Source of the DNA: Armatimonadota bacterium
GTDB taxonomy: Bacteria > Armatimonadota > Zipacnadia > Zipacnadales > JABUFB01
Reading direction: 5' to 3'
Assembly: GCA_013314775.1 (NCBI GenBank)
Contig: JABUFB010000001.1
Span: 1 to 64,000, forward strand
DNA length: 64,000 bases
Below the pieces are notes generated by a model that worked only from the letters and a program-made list of their open reading frames with translations, was not told where the DNA came from and searched no databases. The stretch's first letter is position 1; the number at the start of each line of letters is the position of its first letter. The position numbers were made by a program, and so were the translations under genes. Below are positions 52,101 to 61,669 of the stretch, one piece after another.

Positions 52101-54104
52101 TCAACCAGGCCTCTTGTATAGCATTAGGTCGCTGCCCTGAGCGACCGGGATCAGAGAGATGCGGAAGACCATCTCGTTCTTGTCACGGTACGCGTCCAGG
52201 GCCCCTCCCTGGCTCTCAATGAGCCTCTGGCTTGCCGATGGTCCCAGGTCGATATCTGGGTGGTCGATGACGTAGGAAGGCTCCAGCACCGATCTCGGGT
52301 CCATTCCCTCGATATCTTCCATGGGTGTGCGGATGTAGATGGCCACCGGTTGCTCACCCTCGGGGCCGTCCTGTAGTTCCGCTTTCACCGTCACGTTCTG
52401 GTGGTTCGGGCCCACGCTGTATCTGAGAAGGTGAGCTATCGCCGCGGCCATCGCGTTGATGTCCACTTTGACTGGCGGCAGGGCGCCATTCGCCAGTGTC
52501 TGAATCCGCTGGGCCGCCTGTTCATCCAGGAGCAATACACGCTCCACCGCAAGTTGCAGTAGCTCGGGGACGTCCGTCAATTCGCGCTTCGTCTCGGGCG
52601 GGTCCGCAATGGAGACCAGCTTGTTCACGAGGTCATCCAGACGATGCACATCGCGCCGCACGTGCTCGGCCCAGAACTCGCGGAACTCGGGGTCCTCATA
52701 GCGGCTGGGCAGAAGTTCTGTGAAAGTGCGGATTGTGGCCAGTGGGTTCTTCAGCTCATGGGCGAACCGCGCAACGATCTGGCTGATGACTTCGTTGCGC
52801 TCCGCCTCGCGCTTCTCCTGGGCCAGAGCTTTCTCCGCCGAGATGTCCTCGACCAGCATCATGCTTCCGATGAGCTGGCTGTTCTCATCCAGCAGGCGCC
52901 GGGTCCAGATGCGCAACTCCCGGGTGCCTGCGAGAATAGTGACCTCCTCGCGGGACCGTTCCTCCCCATAGCGCAGGCAGGCATACAGGTGGTCTCCCAA
53001 GGGTGCCGGCAGCACCCGCATGTCTCGCCCGACCACATTGTCGGCGCCCAGGCCGAGCACCTCCGCCGCACTCGGATTGCAGACCACGATGGTCCCGTCC
53101 AGCTGGAGGGTAATGACCCCGCTGGCCATTGTGGACAGGACCTGATCGATGTAGTTGTTGCGCGACTGCAGCTCACTGTGGAGCTCGCTGACGCGAACGG
53201 CCGATGCGAAGCTGGCCGCCAGCATGAGCAGGGACTCCACCTCATCCATACGGTACGGGCCACCAATGGCCTTGGGTCCGAGGACGATGAGCCCCTGCAA
53301 GACCCCTCGGCTCAAGACCGGCACGGCCAGCACGCCTCCACATAGCTCGAGTTCGCGGATCGCCTCGGAGCCCTCGGGCACCCCGGCGAGGGCATCCATG
53401 GTGACAAGACCTCGCACCCGCTGCAGGTGATTGGCCAACGGCCCGGTCACCGACAGTACACAGCTGCTCTCCACCGACGGGTGCAAGCCTTCCGCCCGGA
53501 CGATCTTGAAGCCCCGACAGGTGGGGTCGTATCGCAGGAGACAGAAGCTCACGCATCCGGTGAGCTCCAACAGGGCGTCGCAGCAGGCATCATAGAGTTT
53601 GTGGATGTCCAGCGAACCCGCCATGCGCGAGACCGCACGGGAGATGGTATTCTCGCCGCGTGGCCGGTGGGCGCTGTCCATGTCCAGGACGCCGCCAAAA
53701 TGGGTCGCGCCGGTAACTGGAGGCTCAGGAGCGCGCACGGCCTTGGCCGACAGGTAGGCCAGCAGACTGTCCACCGCTGCCTGGAGACGTACATCGCTGG
53801 CGGGGATGAGGATCCACTGGTCCGGCGCTTCAATACGCTCGACCTGCACCTGGCGTGCCACGTGCTCAGACGCCACCGCGACAACCGTAGCATCCCTGAA
53901 GTTCGCGCGCACAAAACGCAGGTCGGAGACCAGATCGTCTGTGAGATGCTCCGCGTCCAGGAAGACCACATCCACCCGGGATGGCGCCGCGCCCGGCGGC
54001 ATCATTCCCGGGTCGGCGTCGAAGGTGGTTAGCCTGCTCGACACCAGCTCGCGCACCCGGGCGTAGTGCGACCCGCTACCTGTGATGAAGAGTGCTGTGG
54101 TCAT
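52101..54104 (-). CDS. GAF-PAS histidine kinase with degenerate ATPase domain and receiver-like N-terminus
   Basis: A 667-residue protein. Residues 1-120 look like a receiver fold without normal chemistry (VDVVFLDAEHLTDDLVSDL has Asp50, yet the later Lys is missing). GAF domain about 150-305, PAS about 315-420 (VLSTMASGVITLQLDGTIVVCNPSAAEVLG), HisKA with RFAHELKNPLATIRTF (His449). In the C-terminal region where a HATPase is expected, the N box is replaced by AIAHLLRYSVGPN, and no DxGxG or GxGLGL loop is seen. It probably cannot bind ATP and would be phosphorylated by another kinase or act as a scaffold. Its start overlaps the upstream kinase stop by 4 bases (ATGA). Confidence 0.85.
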   Translation of the reverse strand: MTTALFITGSGSHYARVRELVSSRLTTFDADPGMMPPGAAPSRVDVVFLDAEHLTDDLVSDLRFVRANFRDATVVAVASEHVARQVQVERIEAPDQWILIPASDVRLQAAVDSLLAYLSAKAVRAPEPPVTGATHFGGVLDMDSAHRPRGENTISRAVSRMAGSLDIHKLYDACCDALLELTGCVSFCLLRYDPTCRGFKIVRAEGLHPSVESSCVLSVTGPLANHLQRVRGLVTMDALAGVPEGSEAIRELELCGGVLAVPVLSRGVLQGLIVLGPKAIGGPYRMDEVESLLMLAASFASAVRVSELHSELQSRNNYIDQVLSTMASGVITLQLDGTIVVCNPSAAEVLGLGADNVVGRDMRVLPAPLGDHLYACLRYGEERSREEVTILAGTRELRIWTRRLLDENSQLIGSMMLVEDISAEKALAQEKREAERNEVISQIVARFAHELKNPLATIRTFTELLPSRYEDPEFREFWAEHVRRDVHRLDDLVNKLVSIADPPETKRELTDVPELLQLAVERVLLLDEQAAQRIQTLANGALPPVKVDINAMAAAIAHLLRYSVGPNHQNVTVKAELQDGPEGEQPVAIYIRTPMEDIEGMDPRSVLEPSYVIDHPDIDLGPSASQRLIESQGGALDAYRDKNEMVFRISLIPVAQGSDLMLYKRPG

Positions 54105-56596
54105 GCTGTAGTCACTGGGTGCCTTTGATGGTCCGGTGTAAGTGGCAGCAGCAAGGTGAACTCAGTGCCCGTCTGCTCGTCGGAACGCACGGCGACTTCC
54201 CCCCCGTGCTCCTCGGCAATGGTGTGACAGATGGTGAGGCCCAGACCGGTGCCGGAAGCCTTCGTCGTGAAGAATGGCTCAAACAAGGATACCATCTGCT
54301 CGGGCGGAATGTAACTGTGAGAATTCCACACGCCGATCCCAAGGCGCTCCTGTCCACCCGCAATTCGCGGCTGGACCCGGACCTCGACGCGGCCACCAGC
54401 CGGCGTTGCGTCTAGTGCATTGAGCAGAAGGTTCAAGAGAGCCTGGTGCAGGCGCGTCTCGTTCCCGCGCAGCTCAGGCAGTTCCTCGGGCAGCACCACG
54501 CTGATTCCTATCCCTCGCGATTCTGCACTGGCGCTCACCGCCGCCGCGGCCCCTTCAGCAAGCTGGCGCAGGTTCACGTTCTCCCAGGCATAGCTGGTAG
54601 GCCGCGCCAGGGTCATGAACTGTTCCACGAGATCCTCCAGGCGACCCACCTCGGACCTCGCCACATCCAGGAATGACTCGCGGAACTCAGGGTCGTCCAG
54701 ACGCCGCGGAGCCAGTTCGGCGAATGTCCGGATCGCCACCAGCGGATTGCGGATCTCGTGGGCCATGCCGGCGGAAATCGCCCGGATGAATCGCAGCCGC
54801 TCGGCCTCTTGCTGGGCCCTGCGCAGCGCATCTTCGGTACTCAAGTCATGGAAGAGCACTGCCGCTCCGTCATTGCCCCCCTCGGGGTTCGTGAGGGCAA
54901 AAGTGCTCAGTGCAACCCGCAATTCCCCGTCCGAGAAAAGTGGCAGCCCCGGGTTGTTGCTTCCGCGGCCGGTCTGCAGTGCGTCCGACAAGCTGGCTTG
55001 AAGCGAGGCCGGCAGTATGTGCAGGTGCCTGCCCACCAGGTCGGAGGATTTGCGGTGAAGCAATTCGCAGGCGGATGCGTTGACCACGCTTATGATCCCG
55101 CGTGAGTCGACAGCGACCAGCCCGCTGGCCATCTGGGAGATAATCTTCTCGGTGCGCTCCTTCTCAGCGAGTATCTGGGCCCGCAGTTCGTGGTTTTTCA
55201 GCGCAACAGCCGCATGGGCGCCCAGCGCTGCAAACATTGATGCCTCAAAGGCCGTGAAGATGTCCCTGGACAGCTTCGGACCAAGAATGAAGAAACCCAG
55301 GGGCCGCTCCTGCCAGACCATGGGGATGACAACGCTCGCGTGCAGGCTCTCCATGGCGCTCAGGCGCTCGGCAGCGTGCGGCGATGCATCAAACCGCAGG
55401 ACATCGCCCGCGTACAGGGGCTCCTGCAAGCCCTCAACGTTGAGCAGCCGCAGCGCCGGTCCGCTCAGGTTTCCGGCCGCCAGGAAGGGCGCTTGTGTCG
55501 CCACATAAGAGTGCGGGTCCACGAGCCCAACGCATTCGTACACGCTCCCTGACCGGCGCAGGTAGGCCGCGACGAAAGCGGTCCCGAAGAACTCCTCGGC
55601 AGCCTCCAGCATCGGCATGAGTAACGTCTCGTTTCCCGGTGACCGGACCACCGCAGCTTCGAGCCTGCGCAGGAGCTTGGCGGTCCGCTCTCGGTCCTCA
55701 TCGGCATTGCGTCCGAGCAGTCCCCGGAAGTACTGGTACGCGGGGGTAAAAGTGAAACCGAGAGCGGTTCCGATAACCAGCCAGAAGGCGGTCAGCCGCG
55801 CGGGGTCATCCACATAGAGCCGCATTCTGCCCAGGAGCACGCTGACTGCGAGCCCGGCCGCGATACCGAGACTGCCGACAGCGAGGACTCCCGCTGCTGC
55901 GCGCCGGCCTGCTGAGCCAAGGTCCCACAGGCTATGCTTGGCCATCGCCGCAGTAACGGTGGCGATTGTGAAGAAGTACGTGACCACGCCCCAGCGCGAG
56001 TACGTGGTATTGCCGGTGATGACCGGCAGGATCACGTTGGTGATCAACACCATGACCTGGAAGCCGATGGCGGCTGCGAGGACGTAGACCGTCTGGACCC
56101 GGGCGACGCCGTGCAGTTGGCGCGACTTGGTCCACAGCAGGCCATTGGCCACTGACAGCAACCCAATGGCGTACAGTCCCAGGAGAGCCAGCGGCCAGCC
56201 AAACTCCACATTGGGGCCCTCGGGGGTCATCTCGATGCTGCGCACGATGCCCGGCAGGCAGGCTATCCCGCCGAAGACCAGGGCCGAACCGTACAGCAAG
56301 ACCCGCTGAAGAGACCAGGAGGAGACAAGACGATCGGGGAAGAACGAGCAGAAGTCCACGAAGGTAACCAGGACGAAGGCGGAGAGCAGGTGGACCAGGC
56401 GCAGGTAGGCGACGACCACCACGGGGTCCTTGGCGACGACGATCCCGTAGTTCAGCAGAGCCCACCCGGTGACCAGCAGTGCATGCAGGCACCAGAGACG
56501 GTTTGCCGGCCGTGAAGGTGCCCGCAGGTAGATGACCAGCCCGAGCGCCGCGGAAGCGACGCCCACTGCGATCAATGCGACGGCGTTGAGGTCCAT
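54101..56596 (-). CDS. Membrane histidine kinase (7TM-GAF-PAS-HisKA-HATPase)
   Basis: An 831-residue sensor kinase. The first about 290 residues contain eight or so membrane helices resembling the 7TM histidine-kinase N-terminal region. A GAF-like domain (about 330-480), a PAS (about 495-600: IISQMASGLVAVDSRGIISVVNASACELLHR), HisKA with ISAGMAHEIRNPLVAIRTF and HATPase follow. The ATPase has N box LHQALLNLLLNALDATPAGG and TKASGTGLGLTICHTIAEEHGG but the G1 box reads IGVWNSHSYIPPEQ, so one ATP motif is unusual. ATG 56596 begins MDLNAV; GTG 56614 is possible. It overlaps the next kinase by 4 bases. Confidence 0.88.
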   Translation of the reverse strand: MDLNAVALIAVGVASAALGLVIYLRAPSRPANRLWCLHALLVTGWALLNYGIVVAKDPVVVVAYLRLVHLLSAFVLVTFVDFCSFFPDRLVSSWSLQRVLLYGSALVFGGIACLPGIVRSIEMTPEGPNVEFGWPLALLGLYAIGLLSVANGLLWTKSRQLHGVARVQTVYVLAAAIGFQVMVLITNVILPVITGNTTYSRWGVVTYFFTIATVTAAMAKHSLWDLGSAGRRAAAGVLAVGSLGIAAGLAVSVLLGRMRLYVDDPARLTAFWLVIGTALGFTFTPAYQYFRGLLGRNADEDRERTAKLLRRLEAAVVRSPGNETLLMPMLEAAEEFFGTAFVAAYLRRSGSVYECVGLVDPHSYVATQAPFLAAGNLSGPALRLLNVEGLQEPLYAGDVLRFDASPHAAERLSAMESLHASVVIPMVWQERPLGFFILGPKLSRDIFTAFEASMFAALGAHAAVALKNHELRAQILAEKERTEKIISQMASGLVAVDSRGIISVVNASACELLHRKSSDLVGRHLHILPASLQASLSDALQTGRGSNNPGLPLFSDGELRVALSTFALTNPEGGNDGAAVLFHDLSTEDALRRAQQEAERLRFIRAISAGMAHEIRNPLVAIRTFAELAPRRLDDPEFRESFLDVARSEVGRLEDLVEQFMTLARPTSYAWENVNLRQLAEGAAAAVSASAESRGIGISVVLPEELPELRGNETRLHQALLNLLLNALDATPAGGRVEVRVQPRIAGGQERLGIGVWNSHSYIPPEQMVSLFEPFFTTKASGTGLGLTICHTIAEEHGGEVAVRSDEQTGTEFTLLLPLTPDHQRHPVTTA

Positions 56597-56638
56597 CCGG
56601 CTCTCACTACACACCAGTCGTCCGGTTCGTTCGGGACG

Positions 56639-57913
56639 CTATCCCATTGTCCGCTCATCGAAACGGCGCACGATCAGGGCCGCGTGTGTACCTCCGAAAC
56701 TGTGGGCATTCAGCGCGATCGTGTCAATGCGTCCCCGCCGTGCAGTGCCCGGGACGTAGTCGAGATCGCACTCTTCGTCAGGCTCAACCAGGTTGAGCGT
56801 CGGAGGCACGGTCTCCGTCTGAAGAACCATGCAGGCCGCCACCAATTGCATCGCCGCGCCAGCCCCGAAGCACTGGCCGGGCACGGGTTTGATGGAAGTC
56901 ACCGGAATGTGGTACGCATGCTGCCCCAGCGCCTTCTTGATGCCCAGGGTGTCGCCGATGTCGTACTCTTTGTTGCCGATCCCGTGTGCGCAGACATAGT
57001 CGATATCGTTCGGTGCGAGCTTGCCCATGCGCATCGCATCGCGCAGGCAACGTGCAAGCTCATCTCCCGTGGGGATGGAGATGACCATGTGGTATGCTTC
57101 CGTGTTCACACCGTATCCCAGCAACTCGCCATAGATGCGGGCGCCGCGCTTCATGGCGTGCTCTGCGGACTCCAGCACAACCGCCGCCGCTCCCTCGCCC
57201 AGCACAAGGCCGTCGCGGTCCTTGTCAAAAGGCCGGCAAGCGCCCTTTGGGTCATCGTTCCGAGTTGACAGCACCCTCTGGCGTGCGAGCATGTGGTAGA
57301 TCGGCCTGGAAAGGCACGCTTCAGACCCACCCGCAATCATGCAGGTCGCCTGGCCGCGCCGAATCGTCTCCATCGCCTGCCCCACCGTGAGCACCGATGT
57401 GACACAACCGGTTGAGAGCGAGTACTGGGGCCCCTTCAGCCCTAGTTCGATTGAGATGTGGCTGCTCGCGGCGTGGGCTGGGATCTCGTTGATCCCGGTG
57501 GGGTCCACGCGTTGGAATTCGCTCTCCACCCAGCGTACATAATGGTCGTCGGCAATGTTCCCGTTCCCCGCGCCGCTGGTGCCGAATGCCACGCCGATGC
57601 CGAGACGGTCCTCGCGTTCGAGGTCGAGGTCGGAATCTTCGATGGCCATCTGGGCGGCCGCCAGTGAGAAGTGCACGAACCGGCCCTGCTTGGCAGCCTT
57701 CTTCGCCTCGACCCAGTCCAGCGGGTCGAAGTCGGTGATTTCTCCGGCGATCTGGGCGCGCAGGTCGCTCACATCGAACCGCGTGATGCGGCGCACGCCT
57801 GACTTGCCATCTCGCACGGCCTCCCAGAAGGCCTGCTTCCCCATTCCCGCGCAGGACACCACACCCGCACCGGTGATGACGACCCGGCGCGAAGGCGCTT
57901 CGATGGCTGACAT
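56639..57913 (-). CDS. Beta-ketoacyl-ACP synthase, FabF-type, with second catalytic His replaced by Gln
   Basis: A 424-residue condensing-enzyme fold. Nucleophile Cys170 in YSLSTGCVTSVLT; first histidine His310 in CAHGIGNKEYD; a conserved Lys in TSIKPVPGQCFGAGAA. In FabF that last segment is KSMTGHLLGAAG; here Gln347 occupies the place of the second catalytic His. The end NAHSFGGTHAALIVRRF is as in FabF. Altered decarboxylation or elongation is likely. The start at ATG 57913 has GAGGGG 8 bases upstream; the frame to 58093 is not family-like. It is on the same strand as the kinase genes, 42 bases upstream. No ACP or other fab genes are nearby. Confidence 0.88.
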   Translation of the reverse strand: MSAIEAPSRRVVITGAGVVSCAGMGKQAFWEAVRDGKSGVRRITRFDVSDLRAQIAGEITDFDPLDWVEAKKAAKQGRFVHFSLAAAQMAIEDSDLDLEREDRLGIGVAFGTSGAGNGNIADDHYVRWVESEFQRVDPTGINEIPAHAASSHISIELGLKGPQYSLSTGCVTSVLTVGQAMETIRRGQATCMIAGGSEACLSRPIYHMLARQRVLSTRNDDPKGACRPFDKDRDGLVLGEGAAAVVLESAEHAMKRGARIYGELLGYGVNTEAYHMVISIPTGDELARCLRDAMRMGKLAPNDIDYVCAHGIGNKEYDIGDTLGIKKALGQHAYHIPVTSIKPVPGQCFGAGAAMQLVAACMVLQTETVPPTLNLVEPDEECDLDYVPGTARRGRIDTIALNAHSFGGTHAALIVRRFDERTMG

Positions 57914-58025
57914 GCTCTCGTTCCCCTCAAGGCTCTTGCCGCAGGTTGGCCTGCGGCGGGAAAGCCCGACACGAACTTGTTGAAGGGTTGCCCCCTCGCC
58001 GGAACAGACCCCCGGCAGGAAGCCC

Positions 58026-59033
58026 TTACCAGCGGTACGTGGCCTGCAACCCGTGGCTGTCGGATGGCCCGAACAGTCCGGTGGCGATATCATCGTTCCA
58101 ACGGTTGATGTACGCGTAGCTCAGGTCCCAGCATCTGTCCTGGTAACCCAGACCGAAGGTCAAGCGGGAATCATTCATGCCGGCGCGCAAGGCGAACCGG
58201 TTGGAGATGTCATACTCTGCGCCCGCGTGCCAGGTGTTGAGGGTCTGTACGGTGGGCCCCTCATGGGTGGCCGAGCGCCGATATTCCACGGCTACGAGTG
58301 TTTTCGGCCCGCAGTTCCATGACACGCCCAGCGCCAGCAGGTCGGTCCAAAACACACGCTGGACCGGGCCGCCGCCGACCAGTGCACCGGTGGCAGTCGC
58401 GGTCTCCTGGTAGTAATCGTAGACGGCACCCAGGAACACGCCCGGGGCGTGCTCGTATGCAACGCCCAACCGGGCGCCCCAGTCGGCCTCGGAGGAAATG
58501 TTCAGCAGCGGCATCCCCGGTGCCATCAGGCTCAAATCGATGTCGCTGATTGCCGACACGCCGATGCCCGCCGTCAGCTTCTCATCAATCCGCCGCCCAT
58601 AGTGTACAGACAGGTCCTGTTCGGACATGCTCGCCATCGGTCCGCCCTGCATCCGTGTGGCTGCCGGGTCGCCGCTCATGTCGAAGAAACTGAACTGCAG
58701 GCCCGACTCATTGTCCGTCAGCGGAAGAATGTAATGCAGCTGGTAGGTGTCCAGATCGGGGCCTTGTGAGAAGTCGGTGGTCTGATACCGGACGGACGCG
58801 TTCGGGTCGGTCTGCATGGCCGCGAAAGCGGGGTTCGCGAAGCCGCGGTCCCAGACGCAGGAGACCGGGCCTCCCATGCCCATCAAGCGGGTGGTCGCGG
58901 CGGAAGAAAGCCCGAATGGGTGCACCAGCGCGTAACTCTCGATGCCCTGCGCCCAGGCGCTTCCTGCGCCACACGACAACATGGCCACCACAGCAAACAG
59001 TGTCACGACTGGCCAATTGCGGGCTGCGTTCAT
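58026..59033 (-). CDS. Outer membrane beta-barrel-like protein
   Basis: A 335-residue exported protein. Signal peptide: PVVTLFAVVAMLSCGAGSAWA, cleaved before QGIESY. It then has alternating beta strands throughout, such as GLQFSFFDMSG, LSVHYGRRIDEKLTAGIGVSAIS, GARLGVAYEHAPGVFLGAVYDYYQ, LGVSWNCGPKTLVAVEYRR, and ends in LQATYRW with an aromatic last residue, typical of an outer-membrane barrel. The pattern loosely recalls PorV/FadL-type proteins, but no family is secure. ATG 59033 has GGGAGG at about 9 bases; ATG 59051 would lie in that site. It precedes fabF on the minus strand, 112 bases away. Confidence 0.75.
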   Translation of the reverse strand: MNAARNWPVVTLFAVVAMLSCGAGSAWAQGIESYALVHPFGLSSAATTRLMGMGGPVSCVWDRGFANPAFAAMQTDPNASVRYQTTDFSQGPDLDTYQLHYILPLTDNESGLQFSFFDMSGDPAATRMQGGPMASMSEQDLSVHYGRRIDEKLTAGIGVSAISDIDLSLMAPGMPLLNISSEADWGARLGVAYEHAPGVFLGAVYDYYQETATATGALVGGGPVQRVFWTDLLALGVSWNCGPKTLVAVEYRRSATHEGPTVQTLNTWHAGAEYDISNRFALRAGMNDSRLTFGLGYQDRCWDLSYAYINRWNDDIATGLFGPSDSHGLQATYRW

Positions 59034-59560
59034 TGCGATATGCCCTCCCATGACATTTGCTGCATCTCGGTCCACGATGAACGGCCTGGAAAGAGGGGTG
59101 CTCCGCAAACCTCCAGTGCCCCCACATGACTTGCCCAAGCCCATGGTCCGCGGTGCGCCATGCCCACTAGTAGGGCATATTTCGTGTCTATTCTTGGCAA
59201 GATGTACTCTAGTATCGGCAGAACGTCAAGGGCTTCTTTTGGTGCGCTAAAGAACTGGGATGAATTGTCCCTCTTGGAGGTAGACGAACCGTGGTGCAGT
59301 CTGCCTCGCCTTTGCTCCTGCTATTCAGACAGGCGAAGTCTGAGCGTGCCTCAGTGAAGCTGCGAATTGCATTCCGGGTTCCTACGCAGTTCTCCCCGAA
59401 ATCGCCCCTGACGTTCAGGCGAGGGTGCATGCGGGGATTGTGCATCAGGCATATTGTGGCTGGGCGCGCAAGTCGAGGAGGTTATTTCGGGCGACCCGGG
59501 GAATAATGAGTCTCAAGGGGCATGGGGCGTACCCATCTAGACATAGCAGGAGGCAGTCAT
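59034..59560. other. 527-base divergent intergenic region
   Basis: Between the outer-membrane protein gene (-) and the frameshifted pseudopilin (+). It holds a small hairpin ATGCCC-actagta-GGGCAT (59160-59178), and on the plus strand AGGAGG (59549-59554) for the pseudopilin. Open frames here are short and look random. No convincing promoter is identified. Confidence 0.55.
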
Positions 59561-60210
59561 ATGCGAAAGGGTTTCACTCTGATTGAACTGCTCGTTGTCA
59601 TCGCCATCATCGCTATCCTTGCGGCGATCCTCTTCCCGGTCTTCGCAAGGGCCCGCGAGAAGGCACGCTCCGCCAGTTGTCTGTCAAACGTCAAGCAGAT
59701 CGGGCTCGCCGTTCTCATGTATGGTCAGGACTATGACGAGCGGTATGTGTCGGCAGCCTGGTGGGGAAGCTATTTCTGGTGTGACCGCGTCGCCCCCTAC
59801 ATGAAGAACACCCAGCTGTTTGTCTGTCCGTCCCACAAGGGTGATCTCTGCGCAACCGGTACCTGCAGCAACCACAATGCCCACGTGCGCTACCCGGACC
59901 TTGGGTACGGGTACAACCACTATCACATCAGCTATCCCTCGGGTTTCGTGGGGCTATCCAACCAGCGATGTCCGCGGTTATGTCCCCTGCCTCCGTGTTC
60001 ATGGTGATGGACTTCCAGTGTTACTACACCGCGACCACCGGGAGCGTGGACGGCAGCAAAGGTTACGCCAATAAGCACAATGGCGGGACCAACATCTGCT
60101 ATGCCGACGGCCACGCCAAGTGGCGGGGCTGGGACAGCCTGAAGTTCGGTCCTTCCACCTTCTCCGCGACCCCTCACTACTACGAGTTCGACTACCGCTT
60201 CGAAGGCTGA
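59561..60210 (+). pseudogene. Frameshifted secreted pseudopilin (DUF1559 type)
   Basis: Starts at ATG 59561 with AGGAGG 7 bases upstream and the same N-terminus as the 28331 protein ([13 protein letters not shown]). The first frame runs to a stop at 60007, but similarity ends about 59950. The H-X9-DG end (KHNGGTNICYADGHAKW) is in another frame from about 59955 to 60210. Adding one G to the G4 run near 59950-59953 would join the frames as [17 protein letters not shown] and give 216 residues. So one base is missing, by mutation or by sequencing error. Intended function as for the other pseudopilin. A terminator follows. Confidence 0.85.
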
Positions 60211-60232
60211 TTCCCCCGAGACAAGACGCCAC

Positions 60233-60266
60233 ACGGCCGCCTGGATCGCTCCGGGCGGCCGTTTCT
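60233..60266 (+). terminator. Rho-independent terminator after the pseudopilin
   Basis: ACGGCCGCC (60233-60241) pairs with GGCGGCCGT (60254-60262), followed by TTCTTT. Confidence 0.85.
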
Positions 60267-60284
60267 TTGGTGGGCTGATCGCCT

Positions 60285-60305
60285 AGGCCGACCGTCCCGG
60301 TCGGC
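60285..60305. repeat. Dispersed palindromic motif copy
   Basis: AGGCCGACCGTCCCGGTCGGC: GCCGACC and GGTCGGC form a 7-bp stem with a GTCCC loop. The left 14 bases equal part of the motif at 15912-15930. No gene is seen between the terminator and 60373. Confidence 0.6.
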
Positions 60306-60373
60306 GAATATTGCTTGCGCGTAACATCCGCGCGATCAGGTTCTCGCGCACAACGCGACGTCCGACCCGAAGG

Positions 60374-61645
60374 TTACTTCCCCCCAATCGTCTCCGCAAG
60401 GAGCGCCGCGCCTTGGGCTGCCCAGGCCTCCCCGGCTCCGGGAAGTGGGAGGGCCATCCCGTACAGCTTGCAGGCTGCGAGAGACGCGTACCCCTGCAGT
60501 TCCACGTCGCGCCGGTCCGCGATGTACCCGATGACGCCGTTGCTCGTGGCCGCGAGAAGCACGTTGTGGTCTGGCGCGGCATCCCGGATGATCCGGCCCA
60601 GCGCGGTGAAGGTCTCCGCGGAAAGCGCGATGATCGCCGCGTCCCCAAAAACGAAGCCCTGGATCTCCGCCCGCGCCTCCTCTTCGGCAATCTCTCCACC
60701 CAGATTCTCCAGCATCTTCAGGTGCCACTCCATATCCACGCGCAGCAGACCATTGTCCGGGTCCTCCTCCAGCTTCGCCTGGAGTTCCTCGAGAGATGCC
60801 TCGAGCTGGACCGGTTCGGGAATGTCACTCTGCACGGACACCGCACGCGAGAATACCTTGAGGGGGCCGGGCTTCCACGGCAGGGACTCGGCCACTGCTC
60901 TTCGGGCGCAAGCGGCAAGATCACGCCCGTAGATAGCGAGGGTCTCGCGAGCGGCCGGACCAACGCGGACCGTGTTGGCCAGAGGGTTGATGTCGCCGCA
61001 GGGGCCGCTCAGGAAAATGGCCCGGCAACCGTAAGCGTTCAGTTCGCGGATCAATGCGCCGGGGTAATCCGCGGAGTATTCGCGGTTCACGCCCATGGTC
61101 ACCGGGTGGCAGGCGTAGTTGACCACGAGGATCGGTCTCGCGCCGGGGATCACGATGTTCAGCCCCCGGACCCGGGTGTCTAGGTCCGCGCCGCCCACGC
61201 GGTTGTGCGCGAAGCCCTCGGGAAAGTCCACATCGAAGCTGTCCACGGAATCCGCGGGCTTCAGATCGGCCAATGCCGCCTGGGTAATCTGCAGGATATG
61301 CTTGCCCAGGGCGTGCATGAAATGCTCGGAGGGTCGCCCGCAGCCGAAGGTGACCCGCGCCGCCGGGCCCGAATGGGTGTGGGTGCAGTGGAGCATGAGG
61401 CAGTCGCCCGGCAACCCCAGCTTGCGCTCCACTCTCGCGCGCATTGCCGAGACCCAGTGGGCGTCGAGAGCCAGCAGGTCAAGCTGGATCACCACCGCGC
61501 GGGTCTCGCCGTCGCTGAGCGTCAGCGCCCGGGCCATGATAGGGTCGGCGGTTCCCGTCGCCCGGCGATTCAGGTAGTAGCCGTAACCTGTGAGCTCTTC
61601 CCCCGGCGGGGGGGTAATGTCGATTGCGGCGAAACCGAACTCCAT
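60374..61645 (-). CDS. Neutral/alkaline ceramidase-like protein, second copy
   Basis: A 423-residue protein related to 47325-48716. Core: GFAAIDITPPPGEELTGYGYYLNRRATG, VVIQLDLLALD, MLHCTHTHSGPAA, VVNYACHPVTMG and SADYPGALIRELNAYGCRAIFLSGPCGDINPL. These match the ceramidase superfamily, with the His-rich zinc ligands THTHSGP and ACHP. No signal peptide is seen, so the true role may differ from sphingolipid cleavage. The start at ATG 61645 is conventional. It lies 24 bases after the T2SS F gene on the same strand and may be transcribed with it. Confidence 0.82.
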   Translation of the reverse strand: MEFGFAAIDITPPPGEELTGYGYYLNRRATGTADPIMARALTLSDGETRAVVIQLDLLALDAHWVSAMRARVERKLGLPGDCLMLHCTHTHSGPAARVTFGCGRPSEHFMHALGKHILQITQAALADLKPADSVDSFDVDFPEGFAHNRVGGADLDTRVRGLNIVIPGARPILVVNYACHPVTMGVNREYSADYPGALIRELNAYGCRAIFLSGPCGDINPLANTVRVGPAARETLAIYGRDLAACARRAVAESLPWKPGPLKVFSRAVSVQSDIPEPVQLEASLEELQAKLEEDPDNGLLRVDMEWHLKMLENLGGEIAEEEARAEIQGFVFGDAAIIALSAETFTALGRIIRDAAPDHNVLLAATSNGVIGYIADRRDVELQGYASLAACKLYGMALPLPGAGEAWAAQGAALLAETIGGK

Positions 61646-61669
61646 GTGCGCGCGTCTCCTCTCGGACTT

